A stretch of DNA of 64,000 bases from Planctomycetota bacterium (GCA_024274785.1 JAJSAM010000031.1:124001-188000), one strand, 5' to 3'. Counted from the first letter of the stretch, positions 18,629-30,950 are shown. Numbers and translations are program-made. Notes: generated from the letters alone by a model not told the origin.

Positions 18629-20380
18629 TCAGCGAGAGAAGGGGGTGCCCCGGAGGCGGTCCACGAACCACTCCACCAGCAGGAACATCGCGGCGCAAAG
18701 GGCGAACCACGGCCAGATTCGCTGCTCGGTGCTGCGGAACTTGCTGCGATCTTCGGCATGGACGAGCGGGGCGGCGGTGGAAACGGGGTCGGCCTCCGTC
18801 TCCTCCGGATAGATGGCATTCAGCCTGGTGCGATGCTTCTCCTGGCCCACCGCGACCCGTACCTCTCCCTCCCGGAATTCGCCGGGGCGGTACGCAAAAG
18901 TGCCGTCGATCACCGGGACGACCGTCCGCTCTCCCTCGCCGGGGCCGGTGGCGATCACCGCCGCGGTACCGCGCGGCAGCGGGATGGCCGGACTCACCGG
19001 ATCACCCAGCCGGATCGCGGGGGGCAACACGCCGGAGTGCAGACTCGCGAACCAGGCGATGGCGTTTCTGATCATCAGGGGGAACGCGCCGGTGACCGGC
19101 AGGGTGGAGTTGCCGGTTTCAAGGCCGATCCAGACGTACCTCGCTCCCTCCACCTCCCCCGCCGCGGCCACCACGCCTCCCGGGACCGAGAGCAACGCCT
19201 CCGCCCCTTCCGGGATCTCAGCCGGCGTCGCACCGAGCACCTGCACTTCCGCGGCGTCCACCCCCCGCATCACCGGGTGGGAGGCCGATGCGCTCCAGAT
19301 CGGCGAAACCGGGACGGGTGGCAGGACGCGATAGCCGAGCCCCACGGGCGGCTTCGTCAACAGGATCCAGTCGCCGGGGAAAAGCCGGTCCGGAGCGGCC
19401 TGCCCCGCCACCACCCGCACGTCGAACTTCTCCCCGTCTCCGGCCAGCGCTCCGGATACCTGCAAGGCGGCCTTCAGGAAAGGGTCGGAGACGCCGGTTG
19501 CCGACACGCCGACGGTCAGAGCGGGAGGCGCGGGAATCACGGCTTCCACGGCGTCGTCGAAGATGGGGCCGGTCGCCGGGGCCAGTTCGGCCCGGAGCAG
19601 GCCTCCATCAGCCCGCGGCAGGGTGAGCAGCACCTCCTCCCGGGCCCTTGCCCGCCGCACCACGGCGCCGTCGAGCGTCAGGACGACCTCCGCGTCCGGT
19701 CCCTGTCCGGAAAACCGCAGGAACACCCGGACCTTTTCGTCCGTGACGGCGATCGCGAAGTCCGAGATCCCGGAGTTCTCTCCACCCACCGGCAGAATCG
19801 CCGTGCCGCTCGGTACTTCCGGCCGGACACCGATCGCCACGGCGCGCCCCGAATTCCCGAGAACGTCCGCGATCGCCGGGCCGGCGAGATCCCAGGCCGC
19901 GGGCACGAGTTCCGGTTTCGCCCGGGACAGCGCCTCGATCAATCGGGCTGCGTCCGTCTGCCCGGCCGCGAGGATCCGCGGTCGATCGGACACGAGGAGC
20001 ACGGTAACGGGATCGTACGGCGCCTTCCGGGCGATCTCGACCCGCGCCAGTTGAAGGGCCCGCTTGAATCGCTCTGACCGCATCCGGGCGGAGGAAGCAA
20101 TGGCGAGGAGCAACGGCCGGGGAGGCGGCGCTTCACTGCCGAGGATCGGATCGGCCGCGGAGAGCGCTCCGCCGGTGAGGGCCAGCAGGACCAGCAGAAG
20201 GGAGAGGAGCGAGGCGAGCAGTCCTGCTCCAAACCGCCTCGGCGCGGCGGCGACCACACGCTCCCAGAGTACAAGCGAGGAGATCGGGATCCGCTGCCTC
20301 TTCCTCCGGAGCATGTGGAGGAGCAGCACCGGTGCGGCCAGCGCGAGCAGCCACAGAAGATCGGGGCGGCCGAAACTCAC
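18629..20380 (-). CDS. BatA-like membrane protein (aerotolerance-type N-terminal domain)
   Basis: The 583-residue protein begins with the BatA N-terminal pattern (FGRPDLLWLLALAAPVLLLHML, then a basic RRKRQR and a second helix). It continues with a large extracytoplasmic region containing a degenerate vWA-like domain and ends with a transmembrane helix near the C-terminus (FALCAAMFLLVEWFVDRL). Such proteins work beside DUF58 proteins and MoxR ATPases in envelope maturation or stress response. GTG 20380 overlaps the DUF58 stop in GTGA, which fixes the start; the longer open frame upstream is not needed. No MoxR gene is in the window. Confidence 0.85.
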   Translation of the reverse strand: MSFGRPDLLWLLALAAPVLLLHMLRRKRQRIPISSLVLWERVVAAAPRRFGAGLLASLLSLLLVLLALTGGALSAADPILGSEAPPPRPLLLAIASSARMRSERFKRALQLARVEIARKAPYDPVTVLLVSDRPRILAAGQTDAARLIEALSRAKPELVPAAWDLAGPAIADVLGNSGRAVAIGVRPEVPSGTAILPVGGENSGISDFAIAVTDEKVRVFLRFSGQGPDAEVVLTLDGAVVRRARAREEVLLTLPRADGGLLRAELAPATGPIFDDAVEAVIPAPPALTVGVSATGVSDPFLKAALQVSGALAGDGEKFDVRVVAGQAAPDRLFPGDWILLTKPPVGLGYRVLPPVPVSPIWSASASHPVMRGVDAAEVQVLGATPAEIPEGAEALLSVPGGVVAAAGEVEGARYVWIGLETGNSTLPVTGAFPLMIRNAIAWFASLHSGVLPPAIRLGDPVSPAIPLPRGTAAVIATGPGEGERTVVPVIDGTFAYRPGEFREGEVRVAVGQEKHRTRLNAIYPEETEADPVSTAAPLVHAEDRSKFRSTEQRIWPWFALCAAMFLLVEWFVDRLRGTPFSR

Positions 20381-21258
20381 CGGACCACGCCTCCCCGGCG
20401 AAGGAGGGAGAGAATAGCCTCGTCGAAGGGCAGGTCGGTGCGCAATAGGGCATGACCGACCTCCTTCGACATCGCGTAGCGCTCGACCCGCCGGCAAAAC
20501 GTCTTGAAGCTCTTGCGATAGATTTCCAGAAGCCTCTTGTCGATGCGGACATCGAGCTTCCGGCCGTTCTCGTTGTCGACCAACCGAACCGCACCTCCCA
20601 GCTCGGGAGTTTCCTCCGAAGGCGCCACAATGTGCACCAGGAAGACGCGGTGGCGGCGGGCGAGCAGCAGATCCACCGCGGGTTGCCAGCCCCTGGGGTC
20701 GAGGAGGTCGGAGATCAGGATGGCGATGCCGCGCCGGCGACTCGTGGAGATAATGTGCCGCACCGAATCGAGCAGATCGGTTGTCCCACCGGTCGTCACC
20801 TTCTCGAGGTAGGTGAACATCCCGGGCGCCTGCTGCTTGCCGGCGTAGATGCGCGGCTCACCGACGGGGAGGGGAAACACCTCCACCCGGTCGAGATGCG
20901 CGAGCCCGATGTAGCCGAGCGCCGCGGCGACCCGCACCGCAAACGAGAACTTGTCGGGATCCCCGTAGGACATGGACTCGGAACGGTCGAGAAGCACGAG
21001 CACGTTCGCGCTCTCCTCGATCTCGAACTCTTTCACGAATAGAGTGCCGAGCCGGCCGTAGATGTTCCAGTCGACGTAGCGAAGATCATCACCGCGGGTG
21101 TAGGAGCGGTGGTCGGAGAACACCGTACCCGCTCCCCGCCGCGAGCTCTTGCGCTCCCCCCGCCGGACCCCGGTGAAGATCTGCTTCGCCACCAGGTCGA
21201 GGTAGGCGAGCTTCTTCAGGAATTCAGGGTCGCCGAAGAACTCCCCGACTCTGCTCAT
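20377..21258 (-). CDS. DUF58 domain-containing protein
   Basis: A 293-residue cytoplasmic protein with the DUF58 signature (FSDHRSYTRGDDLRYVDWN near residues 48-66) and a vWA-like fold with DRSESM. DUF58 proteins are typically encoded with MoxR AAA+ ATPases and BatA/BatB vWA proteins. ATG 21258 is chosen because it lies 13 bases after the upstream stop and begins the conserved region; a GAGG precedes it. It overlaps the downstream gene by four bases. Confidence 0.9.
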   Translation of the reverse strand: MSRVGEFFGDPEFLKKLAYLDLVAKQIFTGVRRGERKSSRRGAGTVFSDHRSYTRGDDLRYVDWNIYGRLGTLFVKEFEIEESANVLVLLDRSESMSYGDPDKFSFAVRVAAALGYIGLAHLDRVEVFPLPVGEPRIYAGKQQAPGMFTYLEKVTTGGTTDLLDSVRHIISTSRRRGIAILISDLLDPRGWQPAVDLLLARRHRVFLVHIVAPSEETPELGGAVRLVDNENGRKLDVRIDKRLLEIYRKSFKTFCRRVERYAMSKEVGHALLRTDLPFDEAILSLLRRGGVVR

Positions 21259-21271
21259 GGGCCGATCACCC

Positions 21272-22690
21272 TCATTTGGAGGACCTGAGCAGTTCGAAGT
21301 AACGGGACACCGTGTCGGCATCCCCGGCCTTCAGTTTTTCGAGCGGCACCGCGGACTCGGGACGCTTCGCCGCCTCGCGTGCCGCCTCGGCGAGGGGCAG
21401 GCGACGGGGAGCGGACCCGGCCGGCGCTTCGGGGTCCGGAACGAGCGCCCAGCCCTTCTTCTTCACGATCTCCCCCTCGTCAAAGAGCGGGTTGACGAAG
21501 CGCGGCACGGATTCCGGCGTCGGAGGCGGGGGATCTTCGCCACCCTCGTCATCCTCTCCCTCCTCCGGCTCGGGCGGCGGGGGCTGTTCCTGCTCGGGCG
21601 GCGGGGGCTGTTCCTGCTCGGGCGGCGGCTGGGGTTGCGGTTGCGGCTGCGGGGAGTCCTGGTTGCCGCCACTGTCGTCGCCCTCGACCTCGAACTCCTC
21701 CTCCGGACCGCCGTGGATCAGCTCTCCTCCCTTGAGAATTCCCGAAACCTTGTGCATGCCGCCCTTGAGTTTCTCCCGGGCCTCCTTGATGCGCAGAGCG
21801 TCGATGACGATCATGCCACCGCCGTCCTTCCCCGGGCTCACCGTGACCTTGCGGTCGAGGGCAATCGGTTCTCCGTCCAGCACCAGGACGAGATCGAATT
21901 CGAGAGCTTCCTCGATCGGGTCGAGGGCATCCGCCAGGACGAACAGGACGATGGGCTCTTCCGACTCGTAATACTTCTTCGAAGGCACCACCCGCACCTC
22001 GAACTTCGGCGGCTCGGGCTGCTCCGACTGTGGCTCGTCCTCCGGATCCGGTTCGTCTTTCGGCCGGGCCACCGGCTCGGTCGGTTCGTCCCCGGGAGTG
22101 GGGTCGTCGGGGACCGGCTCCTCCGGCGATTCCGGCACGAGTTCCTCGCCGCCCGGGCCGGCCATCAAGATCATCCCGTCCGCCGTGGGCAGTCCCAGCA
22201 TGTAGGCCGCGGCCGCGAGGAGGGGAATGACCGCGAGGGTTTTCAGGAGGGACCGTTTCACCGGGTAGAGCTTCGTCGGCGAGATCCGGTCCGCGGCGTC
22301 GCCCGCCTGTCGAGCGACCGCTTCGGCGATCCGGCCGGGTAGCTTTGCCGCGGTGAGTCCGGAGGCGAGCAGGTCATTCAGCATGAGCCGGTCGTCGAGC
22401 GAACGGGCCACGGCGATCTCATCCGGGCGCGTCAGGTAGAGCCACGTGCGCACGATCAAAGGCACCAGGAGATATCCCACCGCCACGGCGACGATGATGT
22501 AGAGTCCGCCAAAGGGCAGTGGGTCGAAGTCGTGGCGCAGGACCAGGATGCGTCGAACGATCACGATCAGGAAAACCATCAGCGCAGCCACGAGACACGT
22601 CCGTCCCGAGAGGACGACGAATCGCACGGATCGCTCCCGGCGGGTGACGGCCCGGAGGACTGCCCTCAGCTTGTTCGTCTGATCGACCAT
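21272..22690 (-). CDS. Membrane protein of the Bat/DUF58 operon (DUF4175-like layout)
   Basis: The 472-residue protein has two N-terminal transmembrane helices (about residues 26-48 and 60-85), another near 150-170, and then a very Pro/Glu/Asp-rich segment. A folded exported-looking domain and a second long Pro/Gln/Glu repeat stretch (near 330-380) follow. The pattern resembles DUF4175-type proteins found next to DUF58 genes, but I cannot confirm the family. ATG 22690 is on the edge of a divergent gene whose first possible ATG overlaps it in CATG. It begins the operon that continues into DUF58 and the BatA-like gene. Confidence 0.7.
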   Translation of the reverse strand: MVDQTNKLRAVLRAVTRRERSVRFVVLSGRTCLVAALMVFLIVIVRRILVLRHDFDPLPFGGLYIIVAVAVGYLLVPLIVRTWLYLTRPDEIAVARSLDDRLMLNDLLASGLTAAKLPGRIAEAVARQAGDAADRISPTKLYPVKRSLLKTLAVIPLLAAAAYMLGLPTADGMILMAGPGGEELVPESPEEPVPDDPTPGDEPTEPVARPKDEPDPEDEPQSEQPEPPKFEVRVVPSKKYYESEEPIVLFVLADALDPIEEALEFDLVLVLDGEPIALDRKVTVSPGKDGGGMIVIDALRIKEAREKLKGGMHKVSGILKGGELIHGGPEEEFEVEGDDSGGNQDSPQPQPQPQPPPEQEQPPPPEQEQPPPPEPEEGEDDEGGEDPPPPTPESVPRFVNPLFDEGEIVKKKGWALVPDPEAPAGSAPRRLPLAEAAREAAKRPESAVPLEKLKAGDADTVSRYFELLRSSK

Positions 22691-22715
22691 GAACGTGGAT
22701 AGCATAGAACCAGAA

Positions 22716-23483
22716 ATGAAAGCCAGAAAGCCCAACATCCTGCATCGGGATGAACACTTCCTCGCCCTGGACAAACCCGCGGGCCTCGCCTCGGTGCGTG
22801 AGCGCTGGACGGACAACGATTCCGCACTGGTCGTGGTCTGGAGTCTGCTCCGGGCCGAGGATCCCGATGCCCGGAAGCCACGCGTCGTGCACCGCCTGGA
22901 CAAGGAGACGTCCGGCGTGATCCTCTTCGCCACGTCGCTCGTTGCCGCCCGGTCCCTCTCACGACAGTTCCGGGAGCGGGAGGTGGAGAAGACCTACCTG
23001 GCCCTCGTCCGCGGCACGCCCCCGGAAGAGCGGGGGACGATTGACCTCGTGCTCCGGGAAGATCCTTATCACGCGGGCCGCAGCGTGGTCGGCCGCAAGC
23101 GGGGGAAACCATCGAGCACCGATTGGGAGCGCACCGAGACATTCGCCGGCTACGCGCTCCTGACGATGCGCCCGAAGACCGGTCGGATGCACCAGATCCG
23201 CGTGAGCCTGGCCCACGAGGGCTACCCGCTCGTGGTGGACCCGGCCTATGCAGGCGGTCGCGCCCTCTTCCTCTCCGAGTTGAAGCGGAACTACAAGAAG
23301 AAGAAGGGAAAAGAGGAGCGCCCGCTGATCGAGCGGGTCTCCCTGCACGCCGCGGTCATCGCCTTCAGGCACCCGGTCACCGGCGAGCGCATCGAGATCG
23401 AGGCCGCGCCCCCGAAGGATTTCACCCTGGCGCTCAAGTACCTGCGAAGGTACCGCCCGCTCAAGGAGCGCCGGGCCCCGTAA
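22716..23483 (+). CDS. RluA-family rRNA/tRNA pseudouridine synthase
   Basis: A 255-residue protein without an S4 domain. HRLDKETSGVILF carries the catalytic Asp. Other family motifs are KTYLALVRG and KTGRMHQIRVSLAHEGYPLVVDPAY. It isomerises uridine to pseudouridine in structured RNA; the target cannot be read from sequence. ATG 22716 is preferred over ATG 22689, because the latter overlaps the divergent start codon and a TAGCAT lies between them. It ends with TAA and a strong hairpin follows. Confidence 0.9.
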   Translation: MKARKPNILHRDEHFLALDKPAGLASVRERWTDNDSALVVVWSLLRAEDPDARKPRVVHRLDKETSGVILFATSLVAARSLSRQFREREVEKTYLALVRGTPPEERGTIDLVLREDPYHAGRSVVGRKRGKPSSTDWERTETFAGYALLTMRPKTGRMHQIRVSLAHEGYPLVVDPAYAGGRALFLSELKRNYKKKKGKEERPLIERVSLHAAVIAFRHPVTGERIEIEAAPPKDFTLALKYLRRYRPLKERRAP

Positions 23484-23489
23484 CCCGCA

Positions 23490-23521
23490 TCTCTCACCGG
23501 AACAGACGATCCGGTGAGAGA
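23490..23521. terminator. Strong inverted repeat between convergent genes
   Basis: CTCTCACCGGA and TCCGGTGAGAG form a perfect 11-bp stem (12 with a flanking T-A pair) around an 8-base loop, seven bases after the pseudouridine synthase stop. There is no T-run. Its position between convergent genes suggests a bidirectional terminator. Confidence 0.65.
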
Positions 23522-23626
23522 AACAGGCAAGGGGTATCAACGCGACTCGGCCTGCCCTGCGGTGCGGCCGCACACCGCCGGAGCAATCGCCCGCTGGATC
23601 CGCCCGCATCGATGAAGATTCCGTCC

Positions 23627-24535
23627 TCAGATATCGACGAGATGATCCGGAACCGGGCCGTGCTTCACCATCGTGATCTCGTTGCCGCGCTCGTTGAACA
23701 GCACCTCGTCCATGAAGAGGCGGATCAGGAGAACTCCACGGCCGCTGGGACGATCGAGGTTGGCGGGATCCCGGGGATCGGGCAGGCTGGACGGATCGAA
23801 ACCGGGGCCCTCGTCCCGAATCACGAAACGGGCGGAGTCCCGGTCGAGTCGGGCCTCGACGTGAATGCGGCGATCGCGGTAGGGAACCACCGTACGCCGA
23901 AGACGGACCAGCTCGAAGTAACGCTCCAGATCGTCTTCCCGGATGCTGGAATCCACCTCGAGATTGCCATGCTCAAGAGCGTTGTTCATCGCCTCGGTCA
24001 GGGCGACTCCGACCTGCATGCGTTCGGCCTCGTCGCAGAGCCCCATCAGGGCCATGGTGTCCTGCAGGTGATTGACGAGGGGACGCACCAGTTCCTGTCG
24101 ATTGTCGATCCTGAAGGTCGAATCACTTCTCTCGAGGGAGGCCAGGACCGTCTCTTCGGCTCGACGGCGAACCGCCAGGTCGAGCACATCCAGGACCGTG
24201 CCGAGCAGGCTCTTGGCCAACCGCTGCTTCGGCACATAGCTCGCCGCACCCTCGCGCAGAGCGCGGACCGCGATCTCCTCGGATCCCTGCGACGTCATCA
24301 GGATGACGGGTAGTTCGGGGAATCTCTCCCGGACCACGGCGACGACCTCGAGACCGTTCATCTCCGGCATGATAAGGTCGGTCAGGACGAGATCAGGCCG
24401 GTCCGCCTCGATGCTGGCGATCGCTGCGACGCCATCGGCCACACAGGTGGTGTCAAGGTCCCGATCCTCCTTGAGGAGGCCCTCGGCGACCATGCGGTCT
24501 ATCCTGGAATCATCGACAATCAGAATTCGAGCCAT
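23627..24535 (-). CDS. Response regulator with C-terminal RsbW-like ATPase domain
   Basis: Residues 1-120 form a receiver domain: acidic Asp-Asp at 8-9, phospho-acceptor Asp near 53 in LVLTDLIMPEMNG, and Lys near 104 in YVPKQ. Residues about 160-300 form a GHKL ATPase of the anti-sigma-factor kinase type, with EAMNNALEHGN and DEGPGFDP then GRGVLLI. It probably phosphorylates or sequesters a partner on receiver input. It follows the hybrid histidine kinase by 48 bases on the same strand, so it is a plausible output partner. TAGGAT lies nine bases before the ATG. Confidence 0.88.
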   Translation of the reverse strand: MARILIVDDSRIDRMVAEGLLKEDRDLDTTCVADGVAAIASIEADRPDLVLTDLIMPEMNGLEVVAVVRERFPELPVILMTSQGSEEIAVRALREGAASYVPKQRLAKSLLGTVLDVLDLAVRRRAEETVLASLERSDSTFRIDNRQELVRPLVNHLQDTMALMGLCDEAERMQVGVALTEAMNNALEHGNLEVDSSIREDDLERYFELVRLRRTVVPYRDRRIHVEARLDRDSARFVIRDEGPGFDPSSLPDPRDPANLDRPSGRGVLLIRLFMDEVLFNERGNEITMVKHGPVPDHLVDI

Positions 24536-24583
24536 ATGCCCCTGATCCTAGCGGGGGATTCCGGACCTGACACGCGGAATTCC

Positions 24584-28021
<3,438 letters not shown>

Positions 28022-28140
28022 GTCTGCCCCCGGCGCCACCGGCGAGAGTTTAACCCGGAATGGGCGGATTCGGGGTACAGCTCTGTCGAGCATTCCCGCG
28101 GAGAACGCGCTGGAAGCGATGGATCGGCCTTTCACCCACG

Positions 28141-28170
28141 TTGACAACGGCCGATTCCTGACTCTATGAT
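28141..28170 (+). promoter_or_regulatory. Consensus-like sigma70 promoter
   Basis: TTGACA (28141-28146) and TATGAT (28165-28170) are 18 bases apart. The predicted transcript starts a few bases before an AAGGAG and ATG 28186. This is one of the clearest promoters in the window. Confidence 0.7.
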
Positions 28171-28185
28171 GCGCGCAAGGAGCCC

Positions 28186-28716
28186 ATGACCGCAAACCTG
28201 GCAATACTCGGCTGGTGCCTGATTATTCTCGGCGCCTTCTTCATCGCGCTCTCCATCATCGTCAAGAGTCCGCGAACGATGATGCGGGAGCTCCTGAACG
28301 TCAAGGTGGATCGCCTGAAGACGTTCAAGTACTACATCGCGCGGCGGCTCGAAGCCTCGCTCGGCTTCCTGTTCGTTCTCCTCGGCGCTTCGCTGCAGAT
28401 CTACTCCCTGCTCGCGGCGGAGTCGGCGTCCGGCCATGCCCGGAATCTCGGGGTCTACCTGGTGGTGACCATCCTGGTGATGAGCCTGTTCGGCTTCCTC
28501 GCCTACCGGTCCTGCTCGTTCCTGGCCAGATTCATCTTCCTCCGGTTGTTCCGGAGTTACGCCGCCCGGTATCGCTTCCCGATCCACCGGGACGAGGATC
28601 TCATGAAGGAACTCGGTGATATCGTGGGCATCCCGCGGGACGAGGACGAAACCATCGAGACGTTTTCGAAGAAGATCCGCGACAAACTCGATCTGGACTA
28701 CCGGCCACGAAGGTAG
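28186..28716 (+). CDS. Small integral membrane protein, function unknown
   Basis: A 176-residue protein with three or four transmembrane helices (about 5-25, 55-77, 88-112, perhaps 115-130) and a charged C-terminal tail rich in Asp/Glu/Arg. AAGGAG precedes ATG 28186 at good spacing and a near-consensus promoter lies upstream, so it is probably a well-expressed single gene. I do not recognise the family. A terminator hairpin follows. Confidence 0.75.
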   Translation: MTANLAILGWCLIILGAFFIALSIIVKSPRTMMRELLNVKVDRLKTFKYYIARRLEASLGFLFVLLGASLQIYSLLAAESASGHARNLGVYLVVTILVMSLFGFLAYRSCSFLARFIFLRLFRSYAARYRFPIHRDEDLMKELGDIVGIPRDEDETIETFSKKIRDKLDLDYRPRR

Positions 28717-28720
28717 TTTC

Positions 28721-28740
28721 AAGGGCTGAACCGCCCTTTT
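28721..28740 (+). terminator. Rho-independent terminator-like hairpin
   Basis: AAGGGC and GCCCTT pair around a six-base loop and end in four T. It lies just after the stop of the small membrane protein gene. Confidence 0.55.
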
Positions 28741-28852
28741 CCCCCCCGGGAGCCATGCGCGGGGAAATCCCTTGAGTACCCCGGAACCCGCTGCTAGCTT
28801 ACGCGGTTTACATCCGGATCCCACTGAGATCAGTCTGCCTTGCGGGAGCTTC

Positions 28853-29059
28853 ATGAAGGAGCAGGTCAAAAAGGTCAAGGAGTACATCTGGCAGAAGTAT
28901 GTCGATTACGTTCACCCCGAATCCGAGGATGTCGTGGAGGGTGAGGCGGTCGGGATACTGGAGAGGCACTATGCCACGGTGGACCCCGCAGATGACCCCG
29001 AGTGCTACTACCTCGGCATCGTCCTCTTCGAGCTCGCGTTCCAGAATCCCGAGGTCTAA
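28853..29059 (+). CDS. N-terminal part of a SUMF1-domain protein, cut by in-frame TAA
   Basis: ATG 28853 follows GGGAG and opens a helical, acidic 68-residue segment that ends at TAA 29057-29059. The same frame continues without another stop to 29878, with the same codon bias and a natural continuation of the helix (SLYLAKAKTIFEQYR). The gene therefore looks like one coding unit of about 340 codons interrupted by one stop codon. Possible reasons are a nonsense mutation, a sequencing error or readthrough. I infer an interrupted gene rather than two real ones. Confidence 0.6.
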   Translation: MKEQVKKVKEYIWQKYVDYVHPESEDVVEGEAVGILERHYATVDPADDPECYYLGIVLFELAFQNPEV

Positions 29060-29131
29060 AGCCTCTATCTGGCCAAAGCCAAGACGATCTTCGAACAGTA
29101 CCGGACACGCACCGGCGAAACCGACTGGGAC

Positions 29132-29878
29132 GTGATCGAGGACCGTCTCGAGGAGATCGAGGACGCCCTCGGCAGTCTCGGCCCGGACGAGCGCGCGAAA
29201 GTCTTCTCCCAGGTCGAAACAGACTGGCAGGCCCTCGGATCCGAATCCGCGGTGCAGCCGGCCGCCCCGATGGTGGAAGGCATGGTCTTCGTCCCCGGCG
29301 GGCCGTTCCTGCTCGGTGAAGAAAACGTCGAGACCGAACTCGATGGCTACTACATCGACACGTTCCCCGTGACGAACGCCGACTTCAAAGCCTTCATGGA
29401 CGCCACCGGCTACCGCCCCCCCCGGTTCTGGAGCGAGGGGCGTCTGAATACCCCGAACGCTCCGGTCGTCGGCGTTTCCTGGTATGACGCCGACAAGTAC
29501 GCGACCTGGGCCGGCAAGCAGCTCCCCACCTCTGAACAGTGGGAGAAAGCCGCACGCGGGCTCGAAGGCCGGATCTACCCGTGGGGTGACGAGGTCGACG
29601 ATTCGTTCGCCAATTTCGGGCACGAAGACGGCGTCGACCAGGTCTCTCCGGTGGATCAATACGAGGCGAACCAGTCGGTTTTCGGCGCCCGCGACCTCTG
29701 CGGCAACGCCTGGGAGTGGACTCGCGACTGGGACAGGATCGAGATCGACATGAAGATCATCCGGGGCGGCTCGTGGTGCGACCCGGCCTCGTTCCTCCGC
29801 TGCGACACGCACCTCTATGCGAACCCGAAGGACAAGTACGACAACATCGGGTTCCGGTGCGTACGGCCGGCCGACTGA
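29132..29878 (+). CDS. C-terminal part of the same protein: SUMF1 (FGE-sulfatase) domain
   Basis: Downstream of the TAA the frame encodes a coiled-coil segment and a complete SUMF1-fold domain. Motifs are GMVFVPGGPF, FPVTNADF, GVSWYDAD, QWEKAARG, YPWGDEVD, GNAWEWT and GGSW. The C-terminal region has two cysteines spaced C-x7-C, not the C-x4-C of true formylglycine-generating enzymes. GTG 29132 or ATG 29270 could restart translation, but neither has a ribosome-binding site. No kinase domain is attached. A tandem repeat begins at its stop codon. Confidence 0.65.
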   Translation: MIEDRLEEIEDALGSLGPDERAKVFSQVETDWQALGSESAVQPAAPMVEGMVFVPGGPFLLGEENVETELDGYYIDTFPVTNADFKAFMDATGYRPPRFWSEGRLNTPNAPVVGVSWYDADKYATWAGKQLPTSEQWEKAARGLEGRIYPWGDEVDDSFANFGHEDGVDQVSPVDQYEANQSVFGARDLCGNAWEWTRDWDRIEIDMKIIRGGSWCDPASFLRCDTHLYANPKDKYDNIGFRCVRPAD

Positions 29879-29991
29879 GAGGGGGGCGCGCCCCCCTCCG
29901 CCGATGCTTTCGCTCCGCTCGGCACCGGCTACCCCCATCCGCTGACGCCTGGGACGATGAGCTCTCCCCGTTCGCGACCACCCCGGAGAGA
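29877..29991. repeat. 115-bp direct repeat, unit 1
   Basis: This unit begins on the stop codon of the SUMF1 gene and opens with a perfect 20-base palindrome, GAGGGGGGCGCGCCCCCCTC (29879-29898), that can act as a hairpin. It is almost identical to unit 2, which follows after 23 bases. It is non-coding as far as I can tell. Confidence 0.85.
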
Positions 29992-30014
29992 CCGGCCGGT
30001 TGACTGGGACGCGT

Positions 30015-30130
30015 GAGAGGGGGGCAGCGCCCCCCTCCGCCGATGCTCTCGCTCCGCTCGGCACCGGCTACCCCCATCCGCTGACGCCTGGGACGATGAG
30101 CTCTCCCCGTTCGCGACCACCCCGGAGAGA
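30015..30130. repeat. 116-bp direct repeat, unit 2
   Basis: This unit differs from unit 1 by one extra base in the palindrome (now a 9-bp stem with an AGC loop, 30017-30037) and one substitution. The near-identity suggests recent duplication or active maintenance. It ends about 55 bases before fabI. Confidence 0.85.
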
Positions 30131-30173
30131 GATGAGAATGCGTCCAAGTCTTTGCGCATCGGCCGCCCCCGGG

Positions 30174-30179
30174 TAACCT
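30174..30179 (+). promoter_or_regulatory. fabI: -10-like element six bases before fabI
   Basis: TAACCT lies exactly six bases before the fabI ATG and no ribosome-binding site is present. This fits a leaderless start. Confidence 0.3.
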
Positions 30180-30185
30180 CCCCCG

Positions 30186-30950
30186 ATGCTCAAGGGAAAG
30201 AAAGGCGTCGTTCTCGGCGTCGCCAACAAGCGCAGTATTGCATGGGCGGTGGCGAAGGCGGCGGCGGCCGAAGGGGCCGAACTCGTTCTCACCTACCAGA
30301 ACGAACGGTTCGAAAAGAACGTCCGGGCGCTCGCGGACACTCTGCCGGGCGACATTTCGGTCATCCCCTGCGACGTCGACGACGAGGAGCAGGTGGCCCG
30401 CTTCGGTGACGCGGTCGGAGAACAGGCCGGGAAGATCGACTTCCTCGTGCACTCGATCGCCTACGCCAATCCCGACGAGCTGAAGGGTGAATTCCACCAC
30501 ACCAGCCGCGCCGGCTTCCGAAAAGCCCTCGAAACCTCGGTGCACTCCTTCATCGCCCTCAGCAACGCCGTGGACGAACACCTGAACGACGGCGGCGCCC
30601 TGGTGACCCTCTCCTACATCGGAGCCGTGCGGATCATCCCCAACTACAACCTGATGGGCGTGGCCAAGGCGGCACTGGAAGCGACGATGCGCTACCTCGC
30701 CTATGACCTGGGACACCGCAATATCCGGGCGAACGCCGTCTCGGCCGGGCCGATCAAGACGCTCTCCGCCGCGGGCATCGGGGACTTCCAGCGGATCCTG
30801 AGCCACGTCGAGGAGATGGCGCCGCTCCGCCGCAACGTGAACGCCGACGAGGTGGCCGACGCCGTCACCTTCCTGCTGTCGGACAAGGCGCGCGCGATCA
30901 CCGGAACGGTGCTTTACGTGGACGCCGGGTATCACGCCATGGGGCTTTGA
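30186..30950 (+). CDS. fabI: Enoyl-[acyl-carrier-protein] reductase (NADH)
   Basis: The 254-residue short-chain dehydrogenase reduces enoyl-ACP in the last step of each fatty-acid elongation cycle. The FabI-type N-terminus GVANKRSIAWAVAKA replaces the usual SDR glycine motif. HSIAYA is present. The catalytic Tyr-x6-Lys pair is in IPNYNLMGVAK, and SAGPIKTLSAAGI is the substrate-loop motif. No extension or deletion is seen. It stands alone, with a possible leaderless promoter. Confidence 0.95.
   Translation: MLKGKKGVVLGVANKRSIAWAVAKAAAAEGAELVLTYQNERFEKNVRALADTLPGDISVIPCDVDDEEQVARFGDAVGEQAGKIDFLVHSIAYANPDELKGEFHHTSRAGFRKALETSVHSFIALSNAVDEHLNDGGALVTLSYIGAVRIIPNYNLMGVAKAALEATMRYLAYDLGHRNIRANAVSAGPIKTLSAAGIGDFQRILSHVEEMAPLRRNVNADEVADAVTFLLSDKARAITGTVLYVDAGYHAMGL

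Noticed and set aside
18184-18819. Open frame of 211 codons on the minus strand over the guaB upstream gap
   Set aside because: Composition is Arg/Pro/Ser/His-rich without any motif, it overlaps the end of the BatA-like gene and covers the predicted guaB promoter. Treated as chance.
28853-29878. TAA as a reassigned sense codon
   Set aside because: TAA is the terminal stop of several intact genes in the window (2134-2136, 23481-23483, 51963-51965), so global reassignment is unlikely.
29877-30130. CRISPR array
   Set aside because: Only two long units with one 23-base spacer and no short regular repeats; it is a tandem duplication.
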